Assembly (NCBI GenBank): GCA_944391475.1
Contig: CALXTR010000013.1
Coordinates: 1 to 38,183, forward strand
Direction: 5' to 3'
Origin: an uncultured Alphaproteobacteria bacterium
GTDB lineage: Bacteria; Pseudomonadota; Alphaproteobacteria; RF32; CAG-239
DNA: 38,183 bases
Made by a program: the position numbers and the translations under genes. Shown here piece by piece: positions 18,117-26,520 of the stretch. The notes under the pieces were generated by a model. It worked only from the letters and a program-made list of their open reading frames with translations, was not told the origin of the DNA and made no database searches. Positions within the stretch are counted from its first letter, which is position 1, and the number at the start of each line of letters is the position of its first letter.

Positions 18117-18749
18117 TTAGAGTGCTACAAAGCATCTAACATAGTCACCTCCATAGCTTTTGGCGTACACATGGGAGCTCCTATTTTCAAGGCGTACTTC
18201 CCATTCGCGGTCTTTGTTATATTCCGTTGAGGAAACGTATATACCATAAAGACCTGGAACACCAGCATTGGTCAAAGCACTATTAATGCAGTCATAGTTT
18301 TTGGCTGCTTGTAACAATTGCTCCTTAGAGGGAAGAAAGCCCTCTCCTGCACTAACTCCACGCTCCGCATATTCGTTACAATATATTGCGGCCGGAGCCT
18401 GAAGCCCTTGTTTATTGGCGCTTTGCAAAATGGCTTGCGTATTGGCTTTACCGTCAACTTCATTGGTACCGCCAAAATCTCTATGCAAATTTGACCAGGC
18501 CTTTTTGACACGGTCTAAAGTAATCATCAAAGCGCGAGAACCAGGTTCGGCACTCTCATCTGAATTTTTCCAGATTATTACTCCACTAATTTGCGAATCG
18601 GCATTTTTGTCTTTAGAAACCACTCCTGAGGAAAACACATAGTATCCAACTTGGAGTTCTTGGTTTAAGGCTGCACATTTCTGCGCCAAAGTTAAATTGG
18701 CTGTTTCTTGTTTCGTTTTCATGATAATAAAAATTTTAATATTCAACAT
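18117..18749 (-). CDS. Protein with a DUF1566/Lcl-like domain, unknown function
   Basis: The 210-residue product has the pattern of the DUF1566/Lcl C-terminal fold: G-Y-Y-V-F-S-S-G, G-V-I-I-W, an N-T-Q-A-I segment, E-G-F-L-P-S-K-E-Q-L, Y-V-S-S-T-E near the C-terminus, and the final Y-V-R-C-F-V. Such domains are usually in exported or surface proteins, yet here no signal peptide is visible; an internal ATG at 18722 gives MKTKQETANL, also soluble. Neither start has a clear Shine-Dalgarno. The assignment is by pattern only. Confidence 0.5.
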   Translation of the reverse strand: MLNIKIFIIMKTKQETANLTLAQKCAALNQELQVGYYVFSSGVVSKDKNADSQISGVIIWKNSDESAEPGSRALMITLDRVKKAWSNLHRDFGGTNEVDGKANTQAILQSANKQGLQAPAAIYCNEYAERGVSAGEGFLPSKEQLLQAAKNYDCINSALTNAGVPGLYGIYVSSTEYNKDREWEVRLENRSSHVYAKSYGGDYVRCFVAL

Positions 18750-18821
18750 AATTTATTTGCTAGGCTCTCTATAGCATTGTTTTTCTGATTTAGCAAGTAA
18801 TTCAAATTCACAAAATCTTAC

Positions 18822-18848
18822 AAAAAAAGACTCTCCAAAAAGGAGAGC
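18822..18848 (-). terminator. Terminator after trcR
   Basis: Read on the minus strand: stem CTCTCC / GGAGAG (18831-18836 with 18842-18847), a 5-nt loop, then a seven-T run (18822-18828), about 27 nt past the trcR stop. Confidence 0.82.
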
Positions 18849-18873
18849 CTTTAAAACTTAATGCAGCACGGGT

Positions 18874-19404
18874 TTATTTCTTATTTTTGCTACGTGCAAT
18901 GATTAAGGCATTATCCAAGTCTTTTTCGGTGCAAAGACCAATCGTAACCGGATTTTTGGGACGCAAAACTGCCATTTCACGGTGAGTACCGTTGCGGATA
19001 GCCTCAATGGTAGGTTTGGTTGTACCAATCAGCTTGCAGATTTGGCTGTCTTTCAAATCAGGACAATTTTTGATAACCCACAAAATTGCAGCCGGTTTAT
19101 CCCCGCGCTGAGAAGGTGACAATACTTTCTTAGCTTTGGCATTCTTCAATTTAACATTACGCTCCATGGGGGCGGCTTCAAGACGAGCCTTAGAATCGGC
19201 TTCACAGCGTTTGATTTCTTCGGCGGTTAATTGGCCGTTTTCAATCGGGTTGATACCCATGATGTTGCCTGCAACATCACCATCGGCAATAGCCTGAATT
19301 TCCAACTCGTGCAATTCGCAAAAATCGCCAATTTGGCGGAAGGTCAAGGTGGTGTTTTCAACCAACCATACGGCCGTTGCACGTGGCATCAAAGGAGCTG
19401 TCAT
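18874..19404 (-). CDS. trcR: Cell-cycle transcriptional regulator TrcR (DUF1013)
   Basis: DUF1013 proteins are alphaproteobacterial and one is described as a cell-cycle transcription factor (TrcR). The 176-residue protein has the conserved N-terminus M-P-R-A-T-A-V-W-L-V-E-N-T-x-L-T-F-R-Q-I, the central S-Q-R-G-D-K-P-A-A-I-L-W block, and a helix-turn-helix-like segment S-Q-I-C-K-L-I-G-T-T-K-P-T-I-E-A-I-R (about 120-138). It is monocistronic, with its own terminator. Confidence 0.85.
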   Translation of the reverse strand: MTAPLMPRATAVWLVENTTLTFRQIGDFCELHELEIQAIADGDVAGNIMGINPIENGQLTAEEIKRCEADSKARLEAAPMERNVKLKNAKAKKVLSPSQRGDKPAAILWVIKNCPDLKDSQICKLIGTTKPTIEAIRNGTHREMAVLRPKNPVTIGLCTEKDLDNALIIARSKNKK

Positions 19405-19495
19405 TTTTTTATCCTTTCAACTTTTATATCTACAAATTTTATTGCTGCGCTTAAAATAAAAGAATTTTTAGATTTATACAAGGACTTTTATGCGA

Positions 19496-19524
19496 AAGGC
19501 CTCAGTTTTTATTCCTGAGGCCTT
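19496..19524. terminator. Strong hairpin after the gene at 19531, weak T run
   Basis: A perfect 10-bp stem AAGGCCTCAG / CTGAGGCCTT (19496-19505 with 19515-19524) lies 7 nt after the minus-strand stop. On the minus strand only TTT follows; on the plus strand ATTTT follows. It probably ends the minus-strand transcript or stabilises its 3' end. Confidence 0.6.
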
Positions 19525-19530
19525 ATTTTC

Positions 19531-20364
19531 TTAAAATTTGCTGTTGCGATTGTATATATCTGCCATATTCAAATAGCCAATTTGGAGCATTTGAGCCGTG
19601 GCTTGATATCTGGTCGCTTGTATTTGCAAGGCGTTTACGCTTGATAATGTGCCGCCAACAGTATAGTCTGTCGTGGCCGGTACCTTGCTGTATTGTTTGT
19701 TTTTCGTATCATCTGATACACTCTCGGTCATAACATAATCATGCTTATACTTGCCACCAACATTCATCTGCAGAGCATAATTTAGCTCATCATTCTTGCC
19801 GGCGGTCTCATCGCGGCTAACTTTTACATAATAGGTGCCTTTAGTGGCTTTATATTCTCCTTTGAGCATGGCATCTAAGTTTTCACGCAAATCCTCACCC
19901 TTTTCGGCTGAACTATCTGCAACCAAAACTTCGCGCCCGTTTTTAACCATGTATACTTGAAGTTTCATCCCCGGTGCGGTTACTTCAATCAGATTTTGCT
20001 CAGCCTCAAGTTTCTTTTTTTCTTCTTGCTCTTTGGCCCAACCTTCAGGATCGGTTTGTTTTTTGAGCTCATCTAGTGCTGCCTCATATTCTGACAAATC
20101 CAAAACTTTTTCATCTGCACCTGAGGCATTACGAATCGAAATTGACAATTTGCCGTTGGATTGGACATTAACCTTGTAATTATCCTCTTTATCATATTTG
20201 GCAAGAGAACCAACGGCCGTTAGACGCGAATAATTAAGCCGCAAATAGCCTAAATCGCGTGCATTGGTGAACTTTTCATCAACATCATTGACATCTTTTA
20301 CTTGTTTTTCCCAGTAGCCGATGCCATCCTTGACATTGCTGTCTCCCGAAATTGAACTGGTCAT
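19531..20364 (-). CDS. Hypothetical protein with helical C-terminus
   Basis: A 277-residue soluble protein without signal peptide or membrane segment. A strand-rich middle (about 60-85, K-V-N-V-Q-S-N-G-K-L-S-I-S-I) is followed by a charged coiled-coil stretch (about 95-125), a second strand-rich part with Y-Y-V-K-V-S-R-D, and a C-terminal helix A-L-Q-I-Q-A-T-R-Y-Q-A-T-A-Q-M-L. That last helix recalls those of axial surface proteins such as flagellar rod/hook subunits, but sequence similarity is too weak to name it. Confidence 0.6.
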   Translation of the reverse strand: MTSSISGDSNVKDGIGYWEKQVKDVNDVDEKFTNARDLGYLRLNYSRLTAVGSLAKYDKEDNYKVNVQSNGKLSISIRNASGADEKVLDLSEYEAALDELKKQTDPEGWAKEQEEKKKLEAEQNLIEVTAPGMKLQVYMVKNGREVLVADSSAEKGEDLRENLDAMLKGEYKATKGTYYVKVSRDETAGKNDELNYALQMNVGGKYKHDYVMTESVSDDTKNKQYSKVPATTDYTVGGTLSSVNALQIQATRYQATAQMLQIGYLNMADIYNRNSKF

Positions 20365-20433
20365 GGTTCCACTCCTTGTAACAACACAGAGTATATTGTA
20401 TCACATTATCAGTCTTTACTCAAGCCTTTTAAC

Positions 20434-22059
20434 TCAATTATAAAGAATTTTATACAATAAAACAGGCTTTTCGACACCATCAAACTGCTTTTCTCCAAGG
20501 TAGTCGAATTCATACTTATTCTTATCTAACTCTTCATATAGCTGTTTTAGCGGCTCGGTCGTGATTATTTCACTCTCAAAAGTTTGGCGCAATACTGCGG
20601 CGGTGAAATCAGATAAATTCGGCGCGCCGTCTGGGTGAGCTTCTGTAATGGCGCATTTAGCATGAATGGTGTAGCTGTCGTCGTCATCTTCTTCTTGGAA
20701 AGTATCAATATCGCGATAAAACTCTATACCCATGCGCACGGCTGTGTTTAGTTTGGCAAAACGAATGGAGGTGATGTTGTTTTCTTCAATCACACTAAAA
20801 CCATTATATTTTGGAACCAGATTGTATATAATGTTGCGAATGTCACCGCGAATATGCTCTTCAACATCGGCTTTATCTGGACGGTCAGCCTCCAAAAATT
20901 CAATATCAATCTGCAAATTGAGCTGGCAATCGGCAAAAATATCACTTTCTGCCTTGACTTCTGCCGTCTTATAGGCCTCTGTGCGTGTGGTAATCTCTTG
21001 ATTTTGTTGTTCCCAACGGTCAAAACTCTTCTTTAACAGAGCCGCACTACTTGGACGACCATGCATGATTTGTGCCATTAGATATGCACCAATACCTGTC
21101 AGATAAATGGCTATTTTATTGTCATTATAACTTTTTTTGGCCTCATAAAAGGCTTCCAAATCAGTTTTATCGCCGTCGAGAATCTTGAAGGCCTCATACA
21201 AAAGAGAGTTGGCCTGACTAAGACGTAAGCCACTATGACGAGATAATTCAAAACAGCCACCATAAATTATGAGCTTTATGCCTAGTTTAGAAAAACTATC
21301 TTGAAGATAGCTAGCAGAATCTACTTGAGATACAACCTCAGTTAAAAATGAAACTATATATTTTTTGTACTCTAACGGAGCTTCCGGAAATACCGGAGCA
21401 ATAGCTGGCTCAATTTCATCATTTAGGTTATACCACTTAATAATACTTTCTGCTTTTGTATAGATTTTCTTTTCTTTTACAGGATGAACCCTGCGAGGGG
21501 ATATCCGCGGGGAAAAGGCTTGCCAAGGAACTTTGGTCAGCAAAATCGGAACTGTTATACCTAAAAACAGCGTGAAAAACACTGCAAACATAATCGGGCG
21601 AATTATATCTTCGGGAACAAATTGCTCAACTATCGGGGTGAGCATCGATACCAACAAATTTACCAAGACCAAGCTTACAACAATAATACTCACCAATTTT
21701 AGTAAAGCGGCTCCCGCTCCCGGTGTTGTATAATTGCCAGTGTGGTTGGTCTCTCTTGCTGAAATTTCTGTTTCTTCTTGGGCGATATCTGCATTTTTAC
21801 CATAATAATCTCCTCGAGAGGTGCGAACCCCATTTCCTGAGGAAATATTTTTAGGAGAACTAATATATTCAACGGTCTCCTGGTAGGTATTATCTTGCAC
21901 GTCAAAGTTTTCTTTAATAATTTTCACTTTCAGGCGTGCTTGCTCTCTTTCTTTTGCCAAACTAACCGCCTCATATCTTTGGTCGGCGGCAAATCTATCT
22001 TCTAAGCGCCAGCCATCGCCGCTATCTGTATAAACTTCATAATGTGCAATTTTAACCAT
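20434..22059 (-). CDS. Membrane protein with degenerate nucleotide-cyclase homology domain
   Basis: The 541-residue protein has an N-terminal soluble module (1-50, Y-E-V-Y-T-D-S-G-D-G-W), a disordered linker, two membrane helices (about 117-140 and 154-175), an all-helical middle (200-350) and a C-terminal class III cyclase-like domain (375-541). The last shows the expected order: strand L-Q-I-D-I-E-F-L, helix N-I-I-Y-N-L-V, hairpin N-G-F-S-V-I-E-E-N-N-I-T, A-K-C-A-I-T-E-A, and the terminal Y-L-G-E-K-Q-F-D-G...V-L-L-Y-K-I. The two metal-binding Asp positions are not conserved (E-N-N instead of G-D), so it probably does not make cyclic nucleotides. Confidence 0.65.
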   Translation of the reverse strand: MVKIAHYEVYTDSGDGWRLEDRFAADQRYEAVSLAKEREQARLKVKIIKENFDVQDNTYQETVEYISSPKNISSGNGVRTSRGDYYGKNADIAQEETEISARETNHTGNYTTPGAGAALLKLVSIIVVSLVLVNLLVSMLTPIVEQFVPEDIIRPIMFAVFFTLFLGITVPILLTKVPWQAFSPRISPRRVHPVKEKKIYTKAESIIKWYNLNDEIEPAIAPVFPEAPLEYKKYIVSFLTEVVSQVDSASYLQDSFSKLGIKLIIYGGCFELSRHSGLRLSQANSLLYEAFKILDGDKTDLEAFYEAKKSYNDNKIAIYLTGIGAYLMAQIMHGRPSSAALLKKSFDRWEQQNQEITTRTEAYKTAEVKAESDIFADCQLNLQIDIEFLEADRPDKADVEEHIRGDIRNIIYNLVPKYNGFSVIEENNITSIRFAKLNTAVRMGIEFYRDIDTFQEEDDDDSYTIHAKCAITEAHPDGAPNLSDFTAAVLRQTFESEIITTEPLKQLYEELDKNKYEFDYLGEKQFDGVEKPVLLYKILYN

Positions 22060-22075
22060 GTGTCACCGCTATAAT

Positions 22076-22111
22076 AAAAAAAACCTGCATTTAACTTAAC
22101 AAATGCAGGTT
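22076..22111 (-). terminator. Rho-independent terminator of rpmE
   Basis: Minus-strand stem AACCTGCATTT / AAATGCAGGTT (22101-22111 with 22082-22092), followed by a T run (22076-22083), 25 nt after the rpmE stop. Confidence 0.9.
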
Positions 22112-22136
22112 AACAAACAACTAAAAAAAGCAGATT

Positions 22137-22379
22137 TTAGTTTGCAGCATCATCACCGGTTTTGAGACCAAAAGCGCTAAATTTGCTTTTGAATTTAGAC
22201 AACTGACCACCAGTATCAACCATACGATAGATACCAGTCCATACCGGGTGAGATTTGGGATCGATTTCCAAGCGCATAACATCGCCGGCTTTGCCCCATG
22301 TAGATCTTGTTTTCATTTCTGTTCCATCTGTCATGACATAAGTAATTTCATGATAGTCAGGATGAATGCCTTGTTTCAT
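22137..22379 (-). CDS. rpmE: 50S ribosomal protein L31
   Basis: L31 bridges the two ribosomal subunits. Starting at [12 protein letters not shown] gives 80 residues with the conserved [19 protein letters not shown] and [14 protein letters not shown] blocks. The zinc cysteines are absent, as usual for this type in alphaproteobacteria. The start is set by GGAG upstream of the ATG at 22379; the frame stays open upstream, but those residues are not L31-like. It has its own terminator. Confidence 0.94.
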   Translation of the reverse strand: MKQGIHPDYHEITYVMTDGTEMKTRSTWGKAGDVMRLEIDPKSHPVWTGIYRMVDTGGQLSKFKSKFSAFGLKTGDDAAN

Positions 22380-22488
22380 CTTATTTCTCCAAAAAATTTT
22401 TTGATTTATGCATAATTTTGATGCCTTTATACAGTAGACATTTAAATTAAGCAAGCTTTATTTGCATTTTTTTTATTTTTTTTTACAA

Positions 22489-23646
22489 TTATTGAACTTC
22501 TTCTATCTCTACCAAGTTAGATTTGGTGTTATCATCAGGTAAATTAATAACTTTAGGCATGAAATTTTTATAACCTTTATTTAACAAATATGAGCGGATA
22601 GCGACAATGCGACGCAAGCTCAAACGTTTTTTATTGAAAACATCGTTACCATCATCGTAGTTATAAGCATAAATTGCAATCATATTATCTTTAGGATTAG
22701 CAAAACCAGCAATAATGGTATCTACTTTTTGTTGGTTTTCAGGAGTTAAGACATCAGATCCGACTGCAAAAGTTATCCCATTATCTGAGGCAACGGCAAC
22801 ATTGTCTTTTGGTGAGGAAACCAATAATTGCGGCTGCTTAGTTTCTGAGACCGCTACATTTTTAGGCATCTGTTCACTATCTGTTTGAGCCGAATCTTCC
22901 TGTTTGGATTTATCATCAGATATTGGCTGTGGAACTACCGGAGCAGAGACATTGTCCTCAAAGGATTTTTTTGTTGTGACATCAGCAGGTAATGAGTTGC
23001 TATCTTGAGAGGAAGGCAAAACCGATGGCAAGCTTTGCTCATCTTTAGCCGCCTTAGCATTTTGCACGGCTTGAACAACTTTCTGCTGTTCTTTTGCGGC
23101 TTGGAAACCATGAGCAACAATCGGCTGAGCGGACACTTGCGCTGTTTCTGAATTTAAATCTGCATCTTGGTTGATTGTGGCTGTTTCATCAAGCTCAGGC
23201 TGCAAACTCGGCTCAACTTTTAACTCTGGCAAGGGCTCCTTCTTAATTTCAGCGACCGGAGCGGCAGCATCTTTTTCCATATTTTCAGAAACTGTCTTTA
23301 GTTCCACAGCCGGAACTGAAACTTTTAAGCCAGAAACCGGAACAACTTTTTCAGGAATAATTATCTTTTCTGGTGTTTTTTGTTTAGATAGCTTTTTGCG
23401 CGGTTTGCTTTTTTGCGGTTGCACTGTTTTCTTGTGTGGCGCAACAGATGGCATTTGCGCAATAGGCTCTCTACTTGATTTCACTTCCGGAAAAAGCGGT
23501 GCGTTGCTATAAACTGCACTACTATCATTTAGGCCTCTTAAAACCGACAAATCAACATAGACGTCATCAGCATGAGCAAGAGAAGACAGACCTCCTCCAA
23601 CCATGAAAATTCCTAAAAATGATAACATAATAAATTGTTTGCGCAT
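22489..23646 (-). CDS. Exported protein with disordered region and divergent OmpA-like C-terminal domain
   Basis: A signal peptide ends at A-H-A (about residue 26). A long Lys/Pro/Glu/Ser/Gln-rich disordered region follows (about 50-285). The last 95 residues follow the OmpA peptidoglycan-binding pattern: I-T-F-A-V-G-S-D-V-L-T, then I-A-I-Y-A-Y-N-Y-D-D-G, and the helix N-K-K-R-L-S-L-R-R-I-V-A-I-R-S-Y-L-L. The arginine of the diaminopimelate-binding motif sits in R-L-S-L-R-R. It probably tethers something to the cell wall. It lies 28 nt after the phosphatase-like gene, forming efp, phosphatase-like, OmpA-like in one direction, as in other alphaproteobacteria. Confidence 0.68.
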   Translation of the reverse strand: MRKQFIMLSFLGIFMVGGGLSSLAHADDVYVDLSVLRGLNDSSAVYSNAPLFPEVKSSREPIAQMPSVAPHKKTVQPQKSKPRKKLSKQKTPEKIIIPEKVVPVSGLKVSVPAVELKTVSENMEKDAAAPVAEIKKEPLPELKVEPSLQPELDETATINQDADLNSETAQVSAQPIVAHGFQAAKEQQKVVQAVQNAKAAKDEQSLPSVLPSSQDSNSLPADVTTKKSFEDNVSAPVVPQPISDDKSKQEDSAQTDSEQMPKNVAVSETKQPQLLVSSPKDNVAVASDNGITFAVGSDVLTPENQQKVDTIIAGFANPKDNMIAIYAYNYDDGNDVFNKKRLSLRRIVAIRSYLLNKGYKNFMPKVINLPDDNTKSNLVEIEEVQ

Positions 23647-23674
23647 CGCTTTTTCCTTAAGTTATTTTAGCAGA

Positions 23675-24475
23675 TTATTTATTAATAACCCCATATAACG
23701 TCGTACTCAAATTAGGATTGACCGCCATAATATTTCCGCTGGCAAATACTTCGCCTAAATTTTCGCTTCTGATATCTTTAGCGTGCAAATCCCTGATTAG
23801 TCCCCCAGCTTCTTTAACCAACAATACACCAGCCATTAGGCTTGAAAGAGGGCTATGCATACCGATAACCCCATCAAACTTTCCGGCAGCTGCATAGGCT
23901 AAATCCAATGATAATGCACCAGCAGTTCTAACTCTGGCATTGCTATGAAGCAAAGCTGCAAAAAGCTGTTGATAGGCTGAAAGCTCCTCGTGACCTTGGT
24001 TGATTGAAACAAGGGCAGTTGCCATATCTTTGCGAGCCGAAACACGCAAGCGCTCGTGGTTGCGGAAACCTTCTTTGAACGCTCCGCAGCCTTTCTCTGC
24101 AAAAAACAGCTCATCAGTTGCTGGATTAAAAATTGCGGCCATCAACGGAATGGAATTATCGACCACTGCAGCACTGATGGCAAAATAAGGCACACCATGA
24201 GCAAAATTGGTCAGACCATCCATAGCTGAAATTACAAAATGAGGACCTTGAGGTTCAGCTTGTCCATCTACCGCAAAAGGATAAGAAGGGCGAGCCTTGG
24301 AAAGCTCTTGGCGCAAAATTCGCTCAGCACGAGAAACTGCCGCCTTGGCAAAATCTTCAGAGCCACGAACAGAAGCTTGCAGCTTTTCAACCTCATTAAA
24401 ATCGTGCGTCAATGACTGACCGGCTTTTTTAACCGCAGACACCAACAAAGTTAAAGCAGGTGATAAATAAGGCAT
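23675..24475 (-). CDS. Inositol monophosphatase-fold protein lacking metal ligands (probable pseudoenzyme)
   Basis: The 266-residue protein aligns over its whole length with inositol-phosphate phosphatases (SuhB/IMPase), including N-F-A-H-G-V-P-Y-F-A-I-S and V-L-L-V-K-E-A-G-G. However, the signature W-I-V-D-P-L-D-G-T is F-V-I-S83-A-M-D86-G-L88 here, the second metal site P-W-D-x-A-A-G is L-S-S212-L-M-A-G, and the D-x-V-T-x-A-D and G-E-E motifs are also lost. Hydrolysis is therefore unlikely. Its ATG overlaps the efp stop as TAATG, so it is translationally coupled to efp. Confidence 0.8.
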   Translation of the reverse strand: MPYLSPALTLLVSAVKKAGQSLTHDFNEVEKLQASVRGSEDFAKAAVSRAERILRQELSKARPSYPFAVDGQAEPQGPHFVISAMDGLTNFAHGVPYFAISAAVVDNSIPLMAAIFNPATDELFFAEKGCGAFKEGFRNHERLRVSARKDMATALVSINQGHEELSAYQQLFAALLHSNARVRTAGALSLDLAYAAAGKFDGVIGMHSPLSSLMAGVLLVKEAGGLIRDLHAKDIRSENLGEVFASGNIMAVNPNLSTTLYGVINK

Positions 24476-25038
24476 TATTTAGCTCTTTCTACATAAGTTG
24501 CGTCAGAAGGGGCAACCACAATCTTGTCGCCGGCATTGATGAAGGGGGGAACCATAACCCGAACCCCATTATCCAAAATGCTCGGTTTATAAGATGAGGA
24601 AGCGGTTTGGCCTTTAACAACCGGCTCGGTTTCAACAACAGTGCAAACAACTTGCTGGGGCAACTCTACAGAAACCGGTTTGCCATCAATAAAGCTGATA
24701 TAAACGGTCATGCCATCGGTCAAGAACGGACGAGAATCGCCTAAGATATCGGCCGGCATAGCAAATTGTTCAAAAGTTTCGCTTTCCATAAAGGTAAGGC
24801 CGGTAGCATCTTCAAACAAGAATTGGCAATCTTTTTCTTCAACCATCATTTTTTCAACAGTATCTTCAGTACGGAAGCGTTCGTTGGTTTTGGTACCTTC
24901 TTCTACGGCTTTCATTTCAACCTGCATAAAAGCACCGCCTTTACCAGGTTTAATGTGTTGAGCTTTAGTAACGGTCCAGGGTTTGCCTTTGTATTCGATA
25001 ACCCAGCCAATTCTGATTGATCCTGCTAATTGTTTCAT
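24475..25038 (-). CDS. efp: Translation elongation factor P
   Basis: EF-P rescues ribosomes stalled at consecutive prolines. The 187-residue protein has the three OB-like domains: the KOW-like N-terminal domain with the modification loop K-P-G-K33-G-G-A-F, the central domain, and the C-terminal block with S-Y-K-P-S-I-L-D-N-G-V-R-V-M-V-P-P-F-I. K33 corresponds to the lysine beta-lysylated by EpmA/EpmB in E. coli; those genes are not in the window. It overlaps the following phosphatase-like gene by 1 nt (TAATG). Confidence 0.95.
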   Translation of the reverse strand: MKQLAGSIRIGWVIEYKGKPWTVTKAQHIKPGKGGAFMQVEMKAVEEGTKTNERFRTEDTVEKMMVEEKDCQFLFEDATGLTFMESETFEQFAMPADILGDSRPFLTDGMTVYISFIDGKPVSVELPQQVVCTVVETEPVVKGQTASSSYKPSILDNGVRVMVPPFINAGDKIVVAPSDATYVERAK

Positions 25039-25115
25039 ATTTTATTCTCCATTTTCTTGAATTCTTAATTATAAATTTTTATTTTGTTACTTGATAATTA
25101 ATCTAAACTTTCTTT

Positions 25116-25646
25116 TTACGCAACCAAAATTTTAAAATCTCGCGGAGAAATCATCATAAAATCGGCCGGAAGCCTACTAAGTTTTGCGCAATCTGCCGCT
25201 CCGCCGAGGCAAATCTGAATTAAAAACAAATCATTATACCACTCAAGAAGCTCTTTGGCTTTAGCGATATCTTCATTAGAATCGATACGAAAAGACATAA
25301 AATCGGGCTCAGTTTCGCCAACAACCATAGCTGCATGGCGCAGCAATGGTATTTCCACGCCTAAAACTTTTTTAGCCCCAATTGCATCACGGACAGGGAG
25401 AATCTGCTTTTTGTAGGGTTTATCGGCGCTGACTGATACAAACACTCCATCGCCTTGAAACTCTCGACAAGCCTCTGTAGCCTTGGTGCCTGAAAACAAA
25501 ACCAGACTTTCGGTTTCTTTGAGGCGACCAACCATAGACTGCAAACAATTGCGCTCCAGCTCCGAATTGAGCACATGACAGACCGCACGCTCATCTTTAA
25601 TGATTTCTTCGTCGGCCTCTGTTATGTTGATGATAAACTTTTGCAT
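25116..25646 (-). CDS. ThiE/TenI-like TIM-barrel protein, divergent
   Basis: The 176-residue protein shows a weak beta/alpha pattern like thiamine-phosphate synthase (ThiE/TenI): D-A-I-G-A-K-K-V-L-G-V-E-I-P, R-H-A-A-M-V-V-G-E-T-E-P-D-F-M-S-F and G-G-A-A-D-C-A-K-L. A ThiE-like gene next to efp is common in alphaproteobacteria. It is shorter than ThiE (about 210), and I cannot find the substrate-binding D-G-V-H-L-G-Q or the G-G-I-x-x-x-N loop, so enzyme activity is doubtful. It lies upstream of efp, 77 nt apart, and divergent from the zapA group. Confidence 0.5.
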   Translation of the reverse strand: MQKFIINITEADEEIIKDERAVCHVLNSELERNCLQSMVGRLKETESLVLFSGTKATEACREFQGDGVFVSVSADKPYKKQILPVRDAIGAKKVLGVEIPLLRHAAMVVGETEPDFMSFRIDSNEDIAKAKELLEWYNDLFLIQICLGGAADCAKLSRLPADFMMISPRDFKILVA

Positions 25647-25747
25647 AATTTTGCTTTATTGCTTGAAAAACTTTATTTTGATTGTACTCTGTTGGTAAAT
25701 TTGTTTTACTATACGAAATTAATCTTTGAATTGGAAGAGAAATATTG

Positions 25748-26020
25748 GTGACTGATACAAAAAATTCAGATTTTCCGCAAACAAACAATGCTATGGCTGA
25801 GCTTAACTCGGCTCTAATGCACTTAGGCGAGGTTGTGGAGAGCAAAAAACAAGAAATTAATGCACGAACCAAAGACCTGCAAAACGAAGCCAAACAAGAA
25901 AAGCAAAAGCTCGATTTTTTAAGCGAATCTTGCAACAGCATTGTAGCCAATATTGATAATATCATTAACCGTTTAGATAAAGTTTTGGAAAACGATGGCT
26001 CAAGTAACAATAACAATTAA
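25748..26020 (+). CDS. DUF4164-like coiled-coil protein upstream of zapA
   Basis: A 90-residue, highly charged protein that is almost entirely one helix (about 15-80), with a Lys/Glu/Gln coiled-coil region. Small proteins of this kind (DUF4164) sit just before zapA in many alphaproteobacteria. The start is GTG 25748 or the adjacent TTG 25745; GGAAGAG upstream fits GTG. Its last 26 nt overlap zapA, which suggests coupled translation and a role with ZapA at the division site; that role is inferred. Confidence 0.65.
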   Translation: MTDTKNSDFPQTNNAMAELNSALMHLGEVVESKKQEINARTKDLQNEAKQEKQKLDFLSESCNSIVANIDNIINRLDKVLENDGSSNNNN

Positions 26021-26330
26021 TAATCGCGAATATGGCGTAGCTTGTGAAGACGGACAAGAAGTGCGTATCATTCAGTTGTCGCGTATGCTTGATGAAAAAG
26101 CAAAACTCTTAACTGCCAATTCGCAACAAGTAAATGAGAATATGCTTTTGGCTATGGTTGGTTTGCTGTTGGCTGATGAATTAACCGAACTTAAAAAGAA
26201 TCCGTCTGCTGCTAACAGCGCTCCTGTGGATAACTCGCGAATCCGCGAAATTGATGCTGTTACCGCCGAAAACTTGCAAAATCTTACAAAAAAAATAAAA
26301 TCTGTTGCATCTATTTTAGAATCGTTGTAA
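25995..26330 (+). CDS. zapA: Cell division protein ZapA
   Basis: ZapA cross-links FtsZ filaments at the division ring. The 111-residue protein starts with the ZapA barrel-like head (V-T-I-T-I-N-N-R-E-Y, then G-Q-E-V-R-I-I-Q-L-S-R-M-L-D-E-K), followed by helices L-L-A-M-V-G-L-L-L-A-D-E-L-T-E-L-K and a C-terminal coiled coil. It overlaps the DUF4164-like gene and is followed by the 6S RNA candidate, the order known from alpha- and gammaproteobacteria. Confidence 0.9.
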   Translation: MAQVTITINNREYGVACEDGQEVRIIQLSRMLDEKAKLLTANSQQVNENMLLAMVGLLLADELTELKKNPSAANSAPVDNSRIREIDAVTAENLQNLTKKIKSVASILESL

Positions 26331-26335
26331 GCTAT

Positions 26336-26513
26336 GAACCATAGAGGGTGGACTGTCTGGTTGGTATTTCCGCAGATCTTCCGAGCCAACATTATTTTTT
26401 AGGGAGCTGTCCCTGTTTAGACCTTGGTCTAATTATATGGCGCCCACTTTGTGAAAAGCGGTTCGATAAGAATGTTTTCAGTACGGCTATGACGGCCTCC
26501 CTCACAATTTTTT
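26336..26513 (+). ncRNA. ssrS: 6S RNA (ssrS) candidate
   Basis: About 180 nt without an open frame directly after zapA, the usual place of ssrS. The ends can pair (GAGGG 26344-26348 with CCCTC 26499-26503), a G-A-G-C-C-A-A-C-A motif resembling the 6S G-A-G-C-C-G-A-T-A box occurs at about 26381, and GGGAGCTGTCCC forms a local hairpin at 26402-26413. A T run follows at 26508. 6S RNA mimics an open promoter and binds sigma70 RNA polymerase. Ends are approximate; the assignment rests on position and partial motif match. Confidence 0.65.
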
Positions 26514-26520
26514 ATAACCA

